Counted from the first letter of the stretch, positions 51,701 to 63,294 are shown. The stretch is DNA of 64,000 nucleotides from Asterochloris sp. CNOR1 (GCA_963969365.1 OZ017753.1:496001-560000), one strand, 5' to 3'. Program-made: numbers and translations. Notes: generated from the letters alone by a model not told the origin.

Positions 51701-54700
51701 GCAGGCCTGTGGGTGGGGGCAGGCCTTGGCATGTTCTCGGCAGCTGCTGCCTTGGCAGAGATGTGCTGCAGCATGTGTTTGGGATGTGTTCAGTGCTCAT
51801 GATGGGATGGGGCTCTGAGGTCAGGCCATGGCCTTCGAGATGGCAACAGGTGGCGAGTCATGTCCAGCCAGCAGGTGGCAGGTCATGAAACCCCAAGGTG
51901 TTGCTTCACCCCTCACAACTGCCCAGCCATTTAGGCGCTAGGGCAGCCTGGCCACTTCAAGGCCATCAGCCTGCCTTGCCCGGCCAGCACCCAGTGCTGC
52001 CACTGATTGGGGAAAAGAAAAATGCTGCCAAGCGGCAGAGGCCCAGTGGCTCACCAGGCCAGAAGGACTGCAGGGACTGGAACTGAATGTGGGTGGGCTG
52101 CCCGGTAAAGATGTCTGCATCGTGGTACCAGCCTCCACCCCTGAAGTGCTGCATGACACTCACATAGGCCTCCGCAAACATGTGCCAGTATCCCACATCG
52201 CCTGCAGGTAGGCAGGCACGAAGTTCTGAGTGCTAAATAGACGTCATAGAGTCTGCGCACCTCTCGCGGTGCAGCACAGGGTAAGCATCTCTCAGGGTGC
52301 ACTACCGCAGAGGACAGCGGCTACAATATATGTCTTAAAAGCCTTTCTGATGCACTGAGTAGGCACATCTGTGGGCACGCTGCAGTTGAGGATGCTCAGC
52401 TTGGTGGGGTCTGCCCCACAGCAAAGGATCAGCAGCTGTCTTGTGACTGGCCCCTTCCCTGACAGAGGAGACAAAGACATGCAACGACACATGCACCTCT
52501 GGAATGCTGGCTGCAGCCCACCAGAGTGGACGCCTGACCACGCAGGATGTAGGGGTTCGAGCAGACCCTCAAAGCTCGCTGGAGAGCCTGCCAGACCGAG
52601 CACAGCAGGTACCCAACTGGAAGGTGTAAGGCTCCTTACAATTTGGAAGGATGTGAGCTTCTGCCTTGAGCCCGCAGGCTGACCAGAGCAGGATGTAAGC
52701 TGGCAATAAGGTCTGCCCCCAAGCACCATTCTCAGCCTGTTACAGAGGCTTTGAGCAGGGTGGCCTGCTCACCAAACAGGATGTAGGCCTTGAGCAGGTA
52801 CTCAAAGAAGGAGTCCGCCCCTGCGCCCGTCCCGCCGTTGGAGTGCACCCACTGCGCGGTGGTGATGTTGATGGACGTCCCGAACAAGCTGAGGTGGGTG
52901 CGCATGCGCCACAGGGCCACCAGGGAGGTCACAGCGGCATCCTCATATTTTGGGTCCCCTGCGGGCACAAAGTGCTCCAATTGAGAGGTCCCAGCACGTC
53001 ACTAGACCCCCAGTACTTGGTCTGGACCTTATAAGCTCACTGCAGGGAGCTGACATCACCATAGCCGTTCTCTGAGCTTCTCTGCAAGCTTGTGGTGGTG
53101 TCCTCGCTGCTCTTGGTCAGGCATTGACAAAGGCGCACCAGGGGGGCACATGCAGCTTGCCATCCTCACCCATGTTGTGCAGCCTCATTAAGCATCATGC
53201 CAATGCAGAAGAGCCAGGCCTCTGGGAGCCCTGTGGAGTACACAGAAGCGCTCGAGGAGCAGATCGGCTATGAGCCGCTTGGCAGGGTTGCACACAACGG
53301 TTTCTCTGGATGCTCGCCTGTCAGCCTCGACAGCAGCCCCAGCTCCAGGGTGAAGGAACCAGCTGCAGCAGTGTTTGTCTCTGTAGAGTCATTGGCCAGG
53401 AGGCCATGCTGGAGGTTGATCCAGGCATAGGGCAGCCCTGCATCAGTGCAGGCGCCGATCAACCTGTCAGCACAGGAACTTGCTCTTGCTGTCATGGCAG
53501 CAACTGTAAGTCCTGGCAGCCCAAGGCTTGGCGTCAGCACATGGATGGCAGGTGCAGCAGCAGACCTCAGCAGTCATCTGGCTCTGCCACGCTGCACAGC
53601 CTGAGCTCAGCAGCTGTGTTGCTTCAGGCAGCGCACCCGTATCACTCTCCACAAAGGCAGGCAGCATGCGATCGGCCAGGTGCCGTGCATGGGTCAGCAG
53701 CTGGCCCGTGTACTCCTTCTGGTGCTGCTTGCGCGGGCGCTGCAGCAAATTCAGCTCTGGGTCCAGAGCCAGCAGGTGGCTGGACAGGAGGCCTCCTAGG
53801 ACGCGGATGTTGACCTCAAAGACATTGACCCTCACATGCTGCCCAATGCGCAGCTGCAGGCATGGTGCCACCTCACATTGAGCGCAGGTGCTGGGGTGAG
53901 CGAGTGCTTCAGTGTGGCACATGTGAGGAGCTGCAAATGGCCATAGTATAGCAGGAGCTCAGATGCCGTGTGCTAGATTGGCTGCGATGACTGTGAAGCA
54001 GGGGAGGGGCCAGGGACCCCTGTGTGTGCAGGGCTGCAACATTAGCAGGCTGGGCTGCAGCAGTTGCTTTCCAGCAGTGAAGCTGAGCAGCAGTCCCAAG
54101 CATAACAATGCCATTAGCCTGAAGACGAATATCAGTGCCGCCTCGCATGATGCTTACTGACCCCCCTTACGCCCTGCCCTGCTCTCACATTGTCCACGAG
54201 CCACCACAGGCCCGCCTCGAAGTCGACAGCATGCCCCATGACTGCCAGGGTGGACATGGCGTCAATCAGGGTCAGGGCCACCCCTGTATAGTTGGTGGAC
54301 TTGCAATGCCCATCCAGGTTCCCAAGGTCGCCTGCAGACAGGCTGGGCGTCCTGATCGGCGGTGGCAGGCAGTTGGGGTCAGCACTGCACCTTTAGTGAG
54401 CAGCGGCTGCCTGTGGCATCAAGTCCAACAGTGCTTACTGATATATTGTGTTCCCAGATGAGACACAGCACAAGTGCAAGGCAAGCAGGCTTGCTGTGAA
54501 CAGCCTCAGCAGGCGTCGAAGGCAGAGGCAGCATGCCAGCTGGAGCACTGCTGCACTGCTCCCCCACCTAGAGAATCTGTCCATGTCTTGGACAGCGGCC
54601 TCAGCTCGTCATGAGGAAAAGCATATTTCATGTAGGCATCGTAGCCATGTGCAAACCTGCAGCAGCACAGTCCAAAGGTCTGCAGGCACACAGCGTGCAC

Positions 54701-55060
54701 AGCAGGACTTATGAGCACTACTGACATCTCCTGGACTCTCTGCTGAGCCTCCACATGCCGCTCTGGCTCGTCCCAGTGGTTGCTGCCTGCATGCACCAAG
54801 CCACAGTGAGGTAGGGTTGTGTGAATGGACATGCCACAACAGCTGATGTGCCTCGCCTTTCTCGAAGTTGGGCCATGCTAGGTGTTTCTGAGATGCATTT
54901 AAGGTTGCAGGGCGAGCTCCCCTGACAACCAAAACCCAAGCCAAACCAACGAGGGTGCGCAAGATATCCACGTTGCGTTTGGAATCAAGCCATGAGGTTC
55001 ATGTGACCACCTGCATGCAATGCAAAGTGCAGCAGCAAGAACGCAAATAACATGACACAT
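48757..55060 (-). CDS. EDEM: EDEM-type GH47 alpha-mannosidase (ER-associated degradation)
   Basis: ER-lumen class I mannosidase that trims N-glycans of misfolded proteins to mark them for ERAD. Minus-strand exons: 55011-55060, 54857-54921, 54726-54786, 54568-54656, 54189-54331, 53637-53853, 53318-53437, 52773-52958, 52055-52201, 51355-51539, 50417-50544, 50026-50095, 49588-49730, 48757-49186. Phases close to 677 aa. A hydrophobic N-terminus (VICVLAAALCIAC) looks like a signal peptide. GH47 hallmarks follow: MKYAFPHDELRPLSKTWTDS, VFEVNIRVLGGLLSSHLLAL, STETNTAAAGSFTLELGLLS, GGTGAGADSFFEYLLKAY, QSLQSFWPG, EQYYPLRPELMESALYLH, EQEDHM then HSFFLAEVCKYLYLLF, and NWVFTTEGHPLP. The acidic residues of the EDEM site are retained. 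The last exon adds a Cys-rich tail ending TCSSYGYCQ, with no KDEL-like signal. Introns at 54856 and 53317 start with GC. The first exon and the last splice (donor GTAGGT at 49587) are the least certain. It is head to head with the ABCB gene, 121 bp apart. Confidence 0.92.
49072..49101 (-). repeat. 15-bp coding tandem duplication in the EDEM-like tail
   Basis: The 15-mer GAGCCTCCGCGTGGC occurs twice in a row on the plus strand. On the coding strand it duplicates an Ala-Glu-Ala/His block (SHAEARHAEA) without shifting the frame. Confidence 0.85.
52530..52810 (-). repeat. Copies of the EDEM exon 8 end and donor within the next intron
   Basis: On the plus strand the real edge is 52767-52808 (CAGGATGTAGGCCTTGAGCA, then GTACTCAAAG). 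Echoes are at 52543-52576 (CAGGATGTAGGGGTTCGAGC, then GACCCTCAAAG) and 52689-52712 (CAGGATGTAAGCTGGC). Confidence 0.65.
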
Positions 55061-55181
55061 GCATGCTCCTCTGCCCCTCAGTCCTCTGCCCTGATCGCCA
55101 CAGATTCCAGCAAATGCTGATGTTCCAACCCCTGGGTGCTGTAGCAGATTCACTTAAGGTCGACATCGGGCAGTGAGCACT
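55061..55181. promoter_or_regulatory. Compact bidirectional promoter region, EDEM / ABCB
   Basis: Only 121 bp separate the proposed start codons of two divergent genes, so promoters and 5' UTRs must overlap or be very short. No TATA box is visible. If the EDEM start lies further upstream the gap would be smaller still. Confidence 0.45.
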
Positions 55182-58100
55182 ATGAAAAGGAGAGGGCAAC
55201 TAGTCCTGTATGCTGTCAGCTCGGCAGCTCAGCTGGGCATCAGCATAGGCTGTGCCCTATGGCCCCTGCGCCACTACCTACATCACCTCAACACATGGCG
55301 GCGGTGGCACCAGGCCTGGACTGTGTCAGACTCAGACCTAGATGTCTGCCTTGAGGGGCTGGCCTTCTGGCTGGCAGCCTCAGTCTGCTGCCTGCTGGCG
55401 GTGCTCCTGCGGCACAGGAGTTCTCAGGGCACCCCGAGCAGAAGGCTCAAGGCTGTGAAATGGCTCTTGCTGGCTGCGGCCCTGCTTGGACAGGCAAGCT
55501 GGTCATGCGACCTTAGCAGTGGTTGGCAGGGCCTTGAAGCTGAGGACAAGAACCTGCGGGGACAGCAGCATGTCCTCGTGAAGTGCGCCTGCCCTGTGCA
55601 CTGGACACCGGGTCACTCAGTGACAGCTGCGCTGTGCAACCAGCATCGACTGCCTGTGCTGGTCCTTCTTGCACTTGTGGCTCTGTTTGCTGCATGTTGG
55701 ACTCAGATGGAAGGCTCTGCGTCCTGCAGGCAGAGCTAAGCAAAGTGGTGAACTGTAGCATGCTGTGCTGCGCGTCAGACATCATTGTGCATCACAGACC
55801 TGACTGCTGCCTGCAGGGCTGGTGGCAGCATGCACAATCTGTGACCTGCATACAGGGCCCAGCCACGGTGTGCTCTGTCTGCTGCCTGTTGCGAAAGGGA
55901 TGCAGACATTTCTGTCCTGAATACAGAGCTATGTGGAGCTGAGCGCAAGCCTAAAGTATAATTGCCTGGAGGATTGAGCACTGTTCTTCATGACTCCAAA
56001 CCCAGCGACATGTGCGCTGCTGCCTGCAGGACCTTTGCTGAATGGTGCAAGGAATTCCAACATTTTGTGTCTGCATGCAGAAAAGTGCAAGTGGGCGCAA
56101 GATTGCTGTGCAGGATCATTGCACCTGCAGCCAGTTGTGCAGCTCATCAGTTTTAACAATGCATCACAGGCCCTGCTGCTGCCTGCAGATTGCTCTGATG
56201 GCCAAGGCCATGGCTGTCGCTGTGCTGGGCGATGAAGTTCTCGTGCCCAGGGGCTATCGCCACAGCGGCCTGGTCTGGATCTACATCGCCATCTGTGGCA
56301 GCATACCAGCTCAGGTCGGCCTCTGGTGGGCGGCAGGCAGCTTCATCACAGGTGAGGCAGGCACGTGCTCCTCAAGTGGTGCAGCTGCAGGAGCAGCTGC
56401 TGTGCTGCTCTGCATTCTGCACACGAATTTTCTGCATGCAACTTGTCTGCTCAGGCTCATAAGCTGCCAGCAGGCCCCAGCGGCATCTCACTGTCTTGCT
56501 ATCAGCACAAGCTGCACATCGGCAGCACCGCAGGCATCCTGCACTGCCATTCCTGTCTCCCCTGAAGCAGCATATCTGCAAATTGGCCCTGTCCCCTGTT
56601 TGTTTGTGGCTGACCCCAACAGTGTCTGCTGGCGTGCCTGGATTGCAGGCATGCAGAGGGAGCCTGAGGCAGCAGGCTCCTCACGGACCGACAGCTCCTC
56701 TCCCCTGCTGGAGAAGGGGCTCGGCTCTGGCTCCAGCAGCACAGACGCAGGTGGCAAGCCTGAGCAGGGCGCAGCTGCACCTGCACAGGAGAGCAAGGTG
56801 GCCCCCAAGGTGGTCCGGGCGCTGCTGGGCATGAGCGCAGTGGACACGCCCCTCATCCTGGTGGCCTTTGCGGCTGGTGAGGGACCGACACTGTGCACGA
56901 TGTCATGCTCTCTATGTCTACCATGGCTTCCAGGTCCTTACATCCTTGCACCAGCTCCCTGTTCAGGAGCTCCATCATACAGGCAGGAGTGGGGGCTCTG
57001 ACTCCCTGCTGCCTGGGTGCATACGTCACAATGTTCGGCATGCGCGCATCCCAGGGCAGGGTCCTATCCACTTCTGCCCTGGAGTTGGCCACCTGCCTGC
57101 TGACAACTGATTGCACGGGGGCAGGCATTAATTCACTTCTGCTCTGAAGCTGACCACCTTCCTGCTGACCCTCAGGCACTGTGGCCGCACTGGGGCAGGC
57201 TCTGATCCCCTACTTCACTGGGCGCATCATTGACTACGCGTCCATCGATCCCAACCGGGCTGCCTTCCAGGTCACCACCCTCAAGCTCATTGCGGTGGCT
57301 TTTGGCTGCGCCGTCTTCACAGGTGAGGCACAGCCCAGCACTGCTTGCAGGCTTTGTCTGCACTTGCTGTGATGCTTGCATGTGACTTTGCTTGGCCCCG
57401 CATCTGTCATTGCGCTGGTTAGTTGCCTGCAGCAGCGTGCATACATTACCAGCGGTGGGACAAGCCCATAGACCCATCTTACCATGGCCTCGCTGCATCC
57501 ATAAGGAGCTTTCCTAAGGGCACTGTGCACAGCCTGCTCTGCCTGCGGGCATCAGGGCTGCTTCTTGTTAGTTGCCATGGCTCATCAGACGCTTGCATCA
57601 GCGGGGAGGTCTTTACACAACTTCACACTAAGCAGATTGGCTAACATGACACCATCAAGACTGGCAAAAGCAATGGTGTCCTGGTTGCTGATGCCACCAC
57701 CTTCGCTGCCCTGTACATCTGCCTACGCCCGGCCTGCAGGTGTTTGTGGTGGCCAGTTTCCAGCCGCTATGGCCTGCCTCCATGTGCACACGGTCTTCGT
57801 CTCGCTTCTCAACAAACAACCAGGGTTAAGACACCTCAAAAGTCTCCCATGGCACAGCTGAAGGTGAACATACAGTACTGGGCTGCCCTGACTGCAGGCA
57901 TCAGAGGCGGCCTCTTCACGGCTGCCATGGCCCGCTTGAATGTGCGCATCCGTCGAGAGCTCTTCGGCTCCCTATTAACCCAGGAGATTGGGTTCTTCGA
58001 CACCTCCAAGACTGGGGAGATCACCAGCCGCCTGGCCGCCGACACCACCACCGTCTCGGACCAGATCTGTCTGAATCTGAATGTGGCCCTGCGCTCAGCC

Positions 58101-61100
58101 ACCCAGGCAGCCATCGTCCTCGTGTTCATGTTTGGCGCGTCCTGGCGCCTGACTGTGGTCACCTTCATCCTCATCCCGCTCATCCTGACTGTCTGCAAGT
58201 TCTATGGGGCATACTACAGGTGAGCTGCCCAGGCCAGCATTTTGTCGTGGGGGTGGCAGAACCATCTGCTTTGCTGTTCCAAGAGACTTCAGCCTTTTCA
58301 AGAGGATGGCTCCTAGGCCGCGGTGACGCATGCAGGTGTCAGCTTGAGCAGGTGTCACCTTGAGCAGCTGCCAATTGTTCAATCTGATGTTCACCACTTA
58401 CCCTCCTGCTGACAATACAGGTGTTTGTCATGGCTGCACTGCACATGCCATATGATCTGCCACTTGGCAGCAAAGAGGTGTCCAGAAGCGCTTGCTGCTC
58501 AGCCCAAGAGCCCTCAACGCAGCCGTGTATCATCTCAAGAGGGCAGCCATGTTATTGGCTTGCACCTTCCTGTCAGCCGCGCAGCTGGCTGCTGGCCGCA
58601 AATGAGACTGAGCAAGCAGATGTGGACATATTCATATGTCCGGCAGACGCTGACCGTCTGGCTGTTGCCCGTGCAGGAAGCTGAGCAAGAAGGTGCAGAC
58701 GTCACTGGCAGATGCCAATGGTGTGGCCGACGAGGTGCTAGCCTCCATGACGACCGTGAAGGCGCATGCTGCTGAGGCGTCTGCCAACAAGACCTATGCC
58801 GACAGGCTGCACAATTTTTACATCCTGCAGGTACAGATGGCTGCAAGCCTGCAGCAGCACCTGCCAGCCTATGCCAGCTTGCAAGCCTATGGCAGCACCT
58901 GCAAGCCCACAGCAGCACCTGCAATCAGCGGCTTTGTGTCTTCTTTGCCAAACTGCCGCTGCCAGGTGGTTGCTGCTTTGTCCGTGCATGGCAGCATGCT
59001 GCCGAGGGCTGAGTGGCAGCAGCCAGCAAGTGGCCTCCCAGGATGTGTCTGGCCACGCTGAGGCGACCTGCTTTACATGGGCAGTTACAGGTCAGGCAGC
59101 GGGCTGCTCTTGCCCTGCATGACCGCTGGATGTCATTCCAAAGCTGGCTGACCTCTGTGGACCAGGCAGTCCAACGGCACATGCCCCTATATATTCATGA
59201 TCAACACGGTGTGCTTGCACTCGAGAGCTGAACGCGGCAGCCACAAGTTGTGGGGTCTGCCACACATCAACTAGTCAGTGGCATCTGCCCTGTTTGCAGT
59301 ACCCAACACTGTGTGCCTTGCTGCGGAATGCTGAACGCTGCAGCTCACAAGCTGTCTGGTCTAAAGCAGGTCAACCACTCAATGGGAAGTGCCCTGAACG
59401 CATGACCACCATTGAGTGCTTTGCTGTGAATTGCTTAGTGCCCCAGTTCAACACAAGCTGTGTGGTCTTGTGCAGATCAAACAGTCGGTGGCATATGCCC
59501 TGTACGCCATGACCAACACCTTCCTCCCTAATTCAGTTGCAGCGGTGGTGCTGTTCTATGGAGGCCACCTGGTGCTGGATGGGCACATGAGCGCGGGCGC
59601 ACTTGTATCCTTCATGCTGTATGAACAATCTCTGGCTGGAGCCTTCCAGGTGACTCAGCCTGCTGATGTAGCAGGGTTCAACACTGCCCTGAGGCTGCCA
59701 GTCCATGTGATGATGCCAACGGTGCACAAGGCAGCCGTCTAGTAGTCATGGGCCACAGCCTGACAGGTGAGCAACACGCATGCACAGCAGCAGAGGGGGC
59801 CAGTTGTTGCCTTCAAGCTGTATGAGACATCCATGGCAGGAGTCTCACCCTGTGTGGAGGTGTCAGTGTCTTGCTCTGCCAGCTGTAGTGAGCCCTGCTG
59901 ACTGTCCAGGGTTGTGCAGTGCCTGCTCCTGCTGCCTTGCCTCTGAAGGCAGACCCCTGTCCCCTGCAGATGATGGAGGAACATTCCAATACTGCTGTAG
60001 GCGCTGCTGACATCCTGGGGTTTCTGCTGCAGTGCCGTGCCTGGCTCTGGCGCCTCTCTCCGGGAGCCAGGGAATAGTCTGCTGCAGATGATGCTGGCAC
60101 ATTTCATCTGCTCTGACATCTGTTTAGGCGCTGCCAACAATGTAGGGTGGTGGGGGAGTGCTGTGCTCGCCTCTAAGTGCCCTACTCATGAAGCCAGGCC
60201 CCGACTGCTGCAGATGATGGGGGACATGTTCTCAGCGCTGACAGCCGCTGTGGGGGCGGCCGACAAGGTCGTCGAGCTCATACAGCGGCGCCCCGAGGTG
60301 GGGCCCACGGGGAAGCTGCAGCCGTCAGATTTCAGGGGCCGCCTGGAGCTGGATGCGGTGCACTTCTGTTACCCAGCCCGGCCGAACCAGAAGGTGCTCA
60401 CCGGGCTCACTCTGGAGATCAACCCCGGCGAGGTGAGGGCAGGGTAACAGGTACAGGTGATGGTGAACGGTATTGGCAGGCTCTTACAGGGGCCCGCATG
60501 GTAGCTTCACTGCTGAAGCACCTGGCTACGCTTCCCCAGGTGGAGCAAAATGGCTGGACGAAGCTGCACTCAAGGGTATGTGGCAGAGGCTCCGCGAGGG
60601 AGGCCTTTGGGATGATGATTTGAGGGGCGGGTGCTTGACTCATGACCTGCAGTCATGCTGCTGGCTGCTCACAACTTTGGTCCAGCAAAGCCTGACACCT
60701 CCCATGTGAGGTGCCAGCCGGACTCCCTGCCCCAGGGAGCCATGCTGTTGTGAAGCTGGCAGGGTCTTGCCTGGGAGGGCTTGGGTGACTGGCAAGTGCT
60801 CACTGCAGGACTGGAGCCCTTGCTGAGAACACAGCTATGCTCATCTGTAAGTGGCCCTTACAACACCATTCCAGGCTCTCTTTGTACACAATTTTCTGCT
60901 TCTGGCCCCAATCACACAGGCTGTACTAGATGGAAAGTCTTTGAGACAAGGATCTAGCCATTTAGGTGCTGACCAAATGAGTAGCAGGCATCTGCAACGG
61001 GCTGACTGACGTTGCTGCAAATGAGAGGGGTGGCTAGGGCGCAAATGCAGTGTGGCTGCACAACAGTCGGGGCCACTCTGAGTCTTCCCACAAGTTGTCT

Positions 61101-63294
61101 GGCAGCAATGGACTTCCTAACCCGGAGTGGCTGCTGCACAGGTGGTGGCGCTGGTGGGGCCCAGCGGGGGCGGCAAGTCCTCCGTTGTCAAGCTCATCGA
61201 GCGCTTCTACCTGCCGGAGGCAGGGCAGGTGTGTGGCAGGCTGGCCTGTCCCTTTCTGCATGCCCTCAGTTTGTGACGTCTGCTTTGTGACACTCCTTCC
61301 TGAAGCCTCAGGGGCAGTGCAACACCCTCTGCAACCGATGTTGCCCATCCCCCGACTGCCAGCGTTGGGGTGCTCAGAGGCTTTGCTCACCAGCATGCTG
61401 CCTCATGGAGCATCTGTTCAGCGACTTGAGCTCGGCCACAGCTTGGGAAGATGCAAGCTGCTCATGTCAGCTTCCCAGACATGGCATGCCAGGGAGCTCA
61501 GTATGTTCTCACCACAAGTGTCTTCTGTGCTGCAGGTGCGCCTAGACGGGCATGACCTTGGGATGTATGACCACCGCTGGCTCAAGCGGCGTGTGGGCAT
61601 CGTCAGCCAGGAACCTACTCTGTACGGCCGCAGGTGGGTGCTGAGCCACTCCTGTCCAGCTTCTGCGAGAGCCGCAAGGCTGTGAGCTGATGCACACCGT
61701 GCCCGCCTTGTCTTGCCTCTGCCTGTTCAGACACTCTGAAAACGTTCCATGCGGCAGCCTGCTGGGTAGCATAGCCTCTGAGCTCCAGCATGCCCTCCCT
61801 CAGCCAGGGCCCTGTGCAGAAGCTTTGCCTGTAGAAGCCATGAGTGGAACACCTAGCTTTGTTGAGTTCACGCCAGCAAGACTCTGAAGCACACGCTGCA
61901 TCTGTTTTCACATGCTCCCTTGCTGTCAATGGCAGCCCTGCTTCTGCTGCTGCGGCGTTGTGCCGACAGCCAAGATGCACCTCCAGCCACCAACGACAAG
62001 CCCTTTGCCTACTGCAGCATCAAACGAAACATCCTGTATGGCCTGGAGGCAGCTGATGGCGTCCCTGAGGCTGAGCACCCAACCGACGCCGATGTGATGG
62101 AAGCTGCCAAGCTGGCCAACGCCCACGACTTCATCATGGCCATGCCGCAGGGCTATGAGACGGTGGGGCTGTAGCCTGAGCTGTGGCCCAATGCTGATGA
62201 CAATGCTGCATGCTGGTGCAATGCAGGGGGTGGTCATGACATGGCGAGGCCCTCAGACTGTCACACCTGCCGGTCTGCTCCAATTGGGTGTCTCTGCTTG
62301 TCTCTGCAGCCGTCGTGGAGGCAGCGCATCTCTGTCCCTGCTGTGTGACTCTGTTGCCAGCAGCCCCTTGGAGCTGTCATTCAGACAGTGGCTTGCCTCA
62401 AATCTACAAGCTTGGCTGCATGTACTGCTGCAGGACTGTGGTGACAAGGGCGTGCAGCTCTCAGGCGGCCAGAAGCAGCGCATCGCAATTGCAAGAGCGC
62501 TGGTTCGCCGACCAGCACTGCTGCTGCTCGATGAGGCAAGTCCTGCCCCCTGCTGCCTGGTCTATGACAAGACTGCACTGGTCATGCTGCTTCCCAGACG
62601 GCAGCCCCACAGCCCGGCTGCCCAGCTGCTTTGGCACTGTACCTGGCGTTTTTGGAGACCACCTTGGCAACCTTGCTGCATACACACCAGTCTGCTGAGA
62701 TGTGTCTGGCAGCAATCCACTCCCATCTGCACTGCAGGCCACCTCTGCTCTGGATGCCGACAGCGAGGCAGTTGTGCAGGAGGCACTGGACAGGGTGATG
62801 CGCGACCACACAGTGCTCGTCATTGCTCACAGGTTGGCCGCCCCCCATCTGCCGCTGTGTGCTTGACTCCCATGCATCGCAGTGGGTCACCAACCCCTTG
62901 TACTGCTGCCTGCTGAGGGCTGCTTACAATTCGTTCCTGTTGTCGACTGTAATGTTCCCCTTCCTTGCTGTGCAGGCTGTCCACAGTGCAGAATGCAGAC
63001 AGGATAGTGTAAGCCAATCTGAGCAGATGCAGCCTTCTATGTTGACATCTGTCCTGCGGCCTGTCCTCATGGTGTCTAGTCTGCACCTTGCCTGGCTGCA
63101 GGGTCATCAATAAAGGAACTGTTGTGGAGCAAGGCACCCACTCCCAATTACTTGAGCTGGGTGGAATCTACAGCTCACTTGTGAGGAAGCAGCTGCAGAA
63201 GTCCGGCTCGAGCGCCAGCTTTTCATCCTTGGCCCAGGTCAGCTCAGAATCATCTCTGCGAGGCTTTCTGGCGTCCAGAAGTCAGCAGAGCTAG
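55182..63294 (+). CDS. TAPL/ABCB9-like half-size ABC transporter
   Basis: Homodimeric peptide-transporter-like ABCB protein. TAPL moves cytosolic peptides into lysosomes; here the vacuole is inferred. Exons: 55182-55493, 56189-56351, 56649-56876, 57176-57322, 57898-58219, 58677-58830, 59476-59649, 60214-60432, 61142-61228, 61536-61633, 62018-62162, 62434-62535, 62738-62832, 62976-63008, 63102-63294. Phases close to 823 aa. Residues 1-155 carry several hydrophobic segments like the extra N-terminal TMD0 of TAPL. A Ser/Gly/Glu linker ([16 protein letters not shown]) precedes the core TMD (about 220-500), which has [20 protein letters not shown] and [21 protein letters not shown]: Walker [10 protein letters not shown] (579), Q-loop [10 protein letters not shown], signature LSGGQKQR (692), Walker B LLLLDEATSALD, H-loop VIAHR. 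All sites look active. Introns at 55494 and 62536 start with GC. The splice after exon 1 is the least secure: the frame runs on to 55739 and an extra exon is possible. Confidence 0.93.
56981..57222 (+). repeat. Copies of the ABCB exon 4 acceptor and start within intron 3
   Basis: The real edge (57166-57222, CTGACCCTCAGGCACTGTGG ... GGGGCAGGCTCTGATCCCC) is preceded by CTGACAACTGATTGCACGGG at 57098, followed by GGCAGGCATTAATTC, and by a weaker GTGGGGGCTCTGACTCCC near 56988. Confidence 0.55.
57530..57850 (+). repeat. Two decayed copies of ABCB exon 5 in the intron just upstream of it
   Basis: Copy A (about 57545-57715) follows exon 5 for some 170 bp: GGCATCAGGGCTGCTTCTT against GGCATCAGAGGCGGCCTCTT; ACACCATCAAGACTGGCAAA against ACACCTCCAAGACTGGGGAG; GCTGATGCCACCACC against GCCGACACCACCACC. 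Copy B (about 57732-57850) repeats its first part: CCGCTATGGCCTGCCTCCAT against CTGCCATGGCCCGCTTGAAT. Copy A has stops in the exon frame and is not a usable exon. Confidence 0.8.
59150..59520 (+). repeat. Four-copy tandem array ending at the ABCB exon 7 acceptor
   Basis: Units of about 100 bp end in the real acceptor. The real edge is at 59451-59520 (TGTGGTCTTGTGCAGATCAA ... GTGGCATATGCCCTGTACGC). Echoes: 59156-59209 (TGTGGACCAGGCAGTCCAAC ... GCACATGCCCCTA), 59247-59310 (TGTGGGGTCTGCCACACATC ... GTGGCATCTGCCCTGTTTGC) and 59347-59414 (TGTCTGGTCTAAAGCAGGTC ... GGAAGTGCCCTGAACGCATG). Confidence 0.85.
59605..59865 (+). repeat. Copy of the ABCB exon 7 end within intron 7
   Basis: The exon 7 end (59607-59652, GTATCCTTCATGCTGTATGA ... 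TGGCTGGAGCCTTCC) recurs at 59807-59850 (GTTGCCTTCAAGCTGTATGA ... TGGCAGGAGTCTCACC). Confidence 0.75.
59960..60260 (+). repeat. Three-copy array of the ABCB exon 8 acceptor and exon start
   Basis: The real edge, CTGCTGCAG at 60205-60213, is followed by ATGATGGGGGACATGTTCTC. Echoes are CCCCTGCAGATGATGGAGGA at 59961 and CTGCTGCAGATGATGCTGGC at 60079. Both copies keep an acceptor-like CTGCAG and run on with GGCGCTGC words matching the exon further in. Confidence 0.85.

Noticed and set aside
55494-55739. Run-on of ABCB exon 1 to the stop at 55739
   Set aside because: It would truncate the transporter; splicing at the GC donor to 56189 restores frame and hydrophobic pattern, though an extra exon cannot be ruled out.
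57545-57850. Reading the exon 5 copies in the ABCB intron as alternative functional exons
   Set aside because: The copies are diverged and contain in-frame stops; only the exon at 57898 gives an intact transporter.
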